The notes below the pieces were generated by a model. The model worked only from the letters and a program-made list of their open reading frames with translations, ran no database searches and had not been told where the DNA came from. Below, piece after piece: positions 27,309 through 28,261 of a stretch of DNA of 28,261 nt. Each line of letters begins with the position of its first letter. Position 1 is the first letter of the stretch. Location: NCBI GenBank assembly GCA_964636655.1, contig CAZWTK010000025.1, positions 1-28,261 on the forward strand. Reading direction: 5' to 3'. A program made the position numbers and the translations under genes. The stretch comes from Fen-549 sp964636655 (lineage in GTDB: Bacteria > Actinomycetota > Thermoleophilia > Gaiellales > Gaiellaceae).

Positions 27309-28261
27309 CTAACGGGGGGATTGAAGCGCCGTAACGTGATCGAGCTCGTTCTCGTCTACGAGCACGCGGCGTGGCTTCGAGCCTTCGTAGCCGGAGACGA
27401 TGCCTCGCCGCTCGAGCATGTCGATCAGCCTTCCCGCCCGCGTGTAACCCACGCGTAGACGGCGCTGGAGCAGCGAGACCGATGCCGACTGCGACTGAAC
27501 GACGACCTCGATCGCCTTCTCGAGCAGGGGATCCTCGTCGGGATCGAACTCGCCGTCGCTCTCGAGCGCGTCTTCGGCGAAGGCCTCGGGTAGCTCGAGC
27601 AGCGACTCGTCCAGCTCCTGGGCGCGCTGGCAGCGGCACTGCTCGACAATCAGCGTGACCTCTTCTTCACTCACGTAAGCGCCCTGCAGGCGCTGTAGGC
27701 GCGACGTCCCGAGCGGCTTGAAGAGCATGTCACCCTGCCCGAGCAGGCTCTCGGCGCCCGAGGCGTCGAGGATCACGCGCGAGTCGGTCTGGCTGGAGAC
27801 GGCAAAGGCGATGCGCGACGGGATGTTGGTCTTGATCATCCCCGTGATGACGTCGACCGATGGGCGCTGCGTGGCCACCACGAGGTGGATGCCGCAGCTG
27901 CGGCCGAGCTGGCCGAGGCGGATGATGGAGTCCTCCACCTCCGACGGGGCCACCATCATCAGGTCGGCCAGCTCGTCGATGATCACCATCGTGTAGGGCA
28001 TGGCGTCCTCGCCGGCCCTGGCGAGCTTGCGATTGAGCTGGCGGATGTCCTGGCAGCCGTTGCGCGAGAGCACGTCGTACCGCCGGTCCATCTCGCGGCA
28101 GATGTTGTCGAGCACGTAGGTGGCCTGCTTCATGTTGGTCACCACCGGCGCCAGCAGGTGCGGCACGCCGTTGAAGTTGCTGAGCTCCACCTTCTTCGGG
28201 TCGATCATGATCATGCGCACCTCGTCGGGCGTGGCGCGCAGCAGGATCGAGGTGATGAGCG
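27309..28261 (-). CDS. ftsK: DNA translocase FtsK, C-terminal part (cut by window edge)
   Basis: At least 317 residues of the motor of FtsK/SpoIIIE, which pumps chromosome ends across the closing septum. The window contains the RecA-like beta domain (ITSILLRATPDEVRMIMIDP, then KKVELSNFNGVPHLLAPVVT), the Walker B strand PYTMVIIDELADLMM and the segment GIHLVVATQRPSVDVITGMI. The C-terminal gamma domain (LLEKAIEVVVQSQSASVSLL; GYTRAGRLIDMLERRGIVSG) is a winged helix that reads oriented KOPS-like sites. The Walker A motif and the membrane part lie beyond position 28261. The GTG at 28220 is internal, since coding continues upstream in frame to the edge. Confidence 0.95.
   Translation of the reverse strand, partial: LITSILLRATPDEVRMIMIDPKKVELSNFNGVPHLLAPVVTNMKQATYVLDNICREMDRRYDVLSRNGCQDIRQLNRKLARAGEDAMPYTMVIIDELADLMMVAPSEVEDSIIRLGQLGRSCGIHLVVATQRPSVDVITGMIKTNIPSRIAFAVSSQTDSRVILDASGAESLLGQGDMLFKPLGTSRLQRLQGAYVSEEEVTLIVEQCRCQRAQELDESLLELPEAFAEDALESDGEFDPDEDPLLEKAIEVVVQSQSASVSLLQRRLRVGYTRAGRLIDMLERRGIVSGYEGSKPRRVLVDENELDHVTALQSPR

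Overview
This is a GC-rich chromosomal stretch of housekeeping type. The order ftsK - rodZ-like - cinA - thpR - recA - recX - miaB - miaA - dapF, followed by hflX, is an actinobacterial one. It also carries MurT/GatD peptidoglycan amidation, a succinylase-branch diaminopimelate (DAP) pathway, two primary-type sigma-70 proteins, a homing-endonuclease-repeat protein and a membrane GGDEF/HD-GYP protein. Together these suggest a deep-branching actinobacterium such as a member of the Thermoleophilia. That placement is my inference; no rRNA is present. A run of exactly 100 Ns (3254-3353) shows this is a scaffolded draft or metagenome assembly.

Layout. Positions 1-3233: a truncated GNAT acetyltransferase (-), a single-domain response regulator behind a structured leader with a strong intrinsic terminator (+), a cupin (-), an RpoD-type sigma factor (+) and a second GNAT (-). 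Positions 3254-3480: the assembly gap and a short palindromic repeat. Positions 3474-8173: a second RpoD-type sigma factor, a protein of three homing-endonuclease-associated repeats and a 909-residue GGDEF plus HD-GYP membrane protein, all on the minus strand. Positions 8359-12198 (+): murT-gatD, a possible ECF-sigma remnant and a secreted RCC1 beta-propeller. Positions 12229-14427 (-): hflX-dut-nudix. Positions 14490-17881 (+): dapE-dapC-dapD. Positions 17974-28261 (-): ftsK (partial), a small membrane protein, rodZ-like, cinA, thpR, recA, recX, miaB, a nucleotidyltransferase-fold protein, miaA and dapF. One plus-strand DUF2283-type ORF interrupts this series between recX and miaB.

How the genes fit together. 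DapD, DapC, DapE and DapF cover tetrahydrodipicolinate to meso-DAP, MurT/GatD amidates lipid II, and the RodZ-like protein and FtsK act in shape and division, so much of the window concerns the cell wall. RecA/RecX/CinA/ThpR and MiaA/MiaB/HflX/Dut are genome, tRNA, ribosome and nucleotide-pool maintenance. The most notable point is that the DapF homologue has serine at both positions that hold the two catalytic cysteines in characterised DAP epimerases. Other signals worth following are the terminator-bearing leader of an ANTAR-less PdtaR-like regulator, the double membrane module of the c-di-GMP protein, and an echo of the miaB start next to the DUF2283 insertion.

No stretch over 300 bases lacks a gene. 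The longest gene-free intervals are 336-566 (promoter, terminator and hairpins), 3234-3473 (mostly gap, then the repeat), 8174-8358 (divergent promoter region), 1517-1697 (divergent promoters and a paired palindrome) and 22392-22547 (miaB-start echo). I saw no tRNA, rRNA or CRISPR array.
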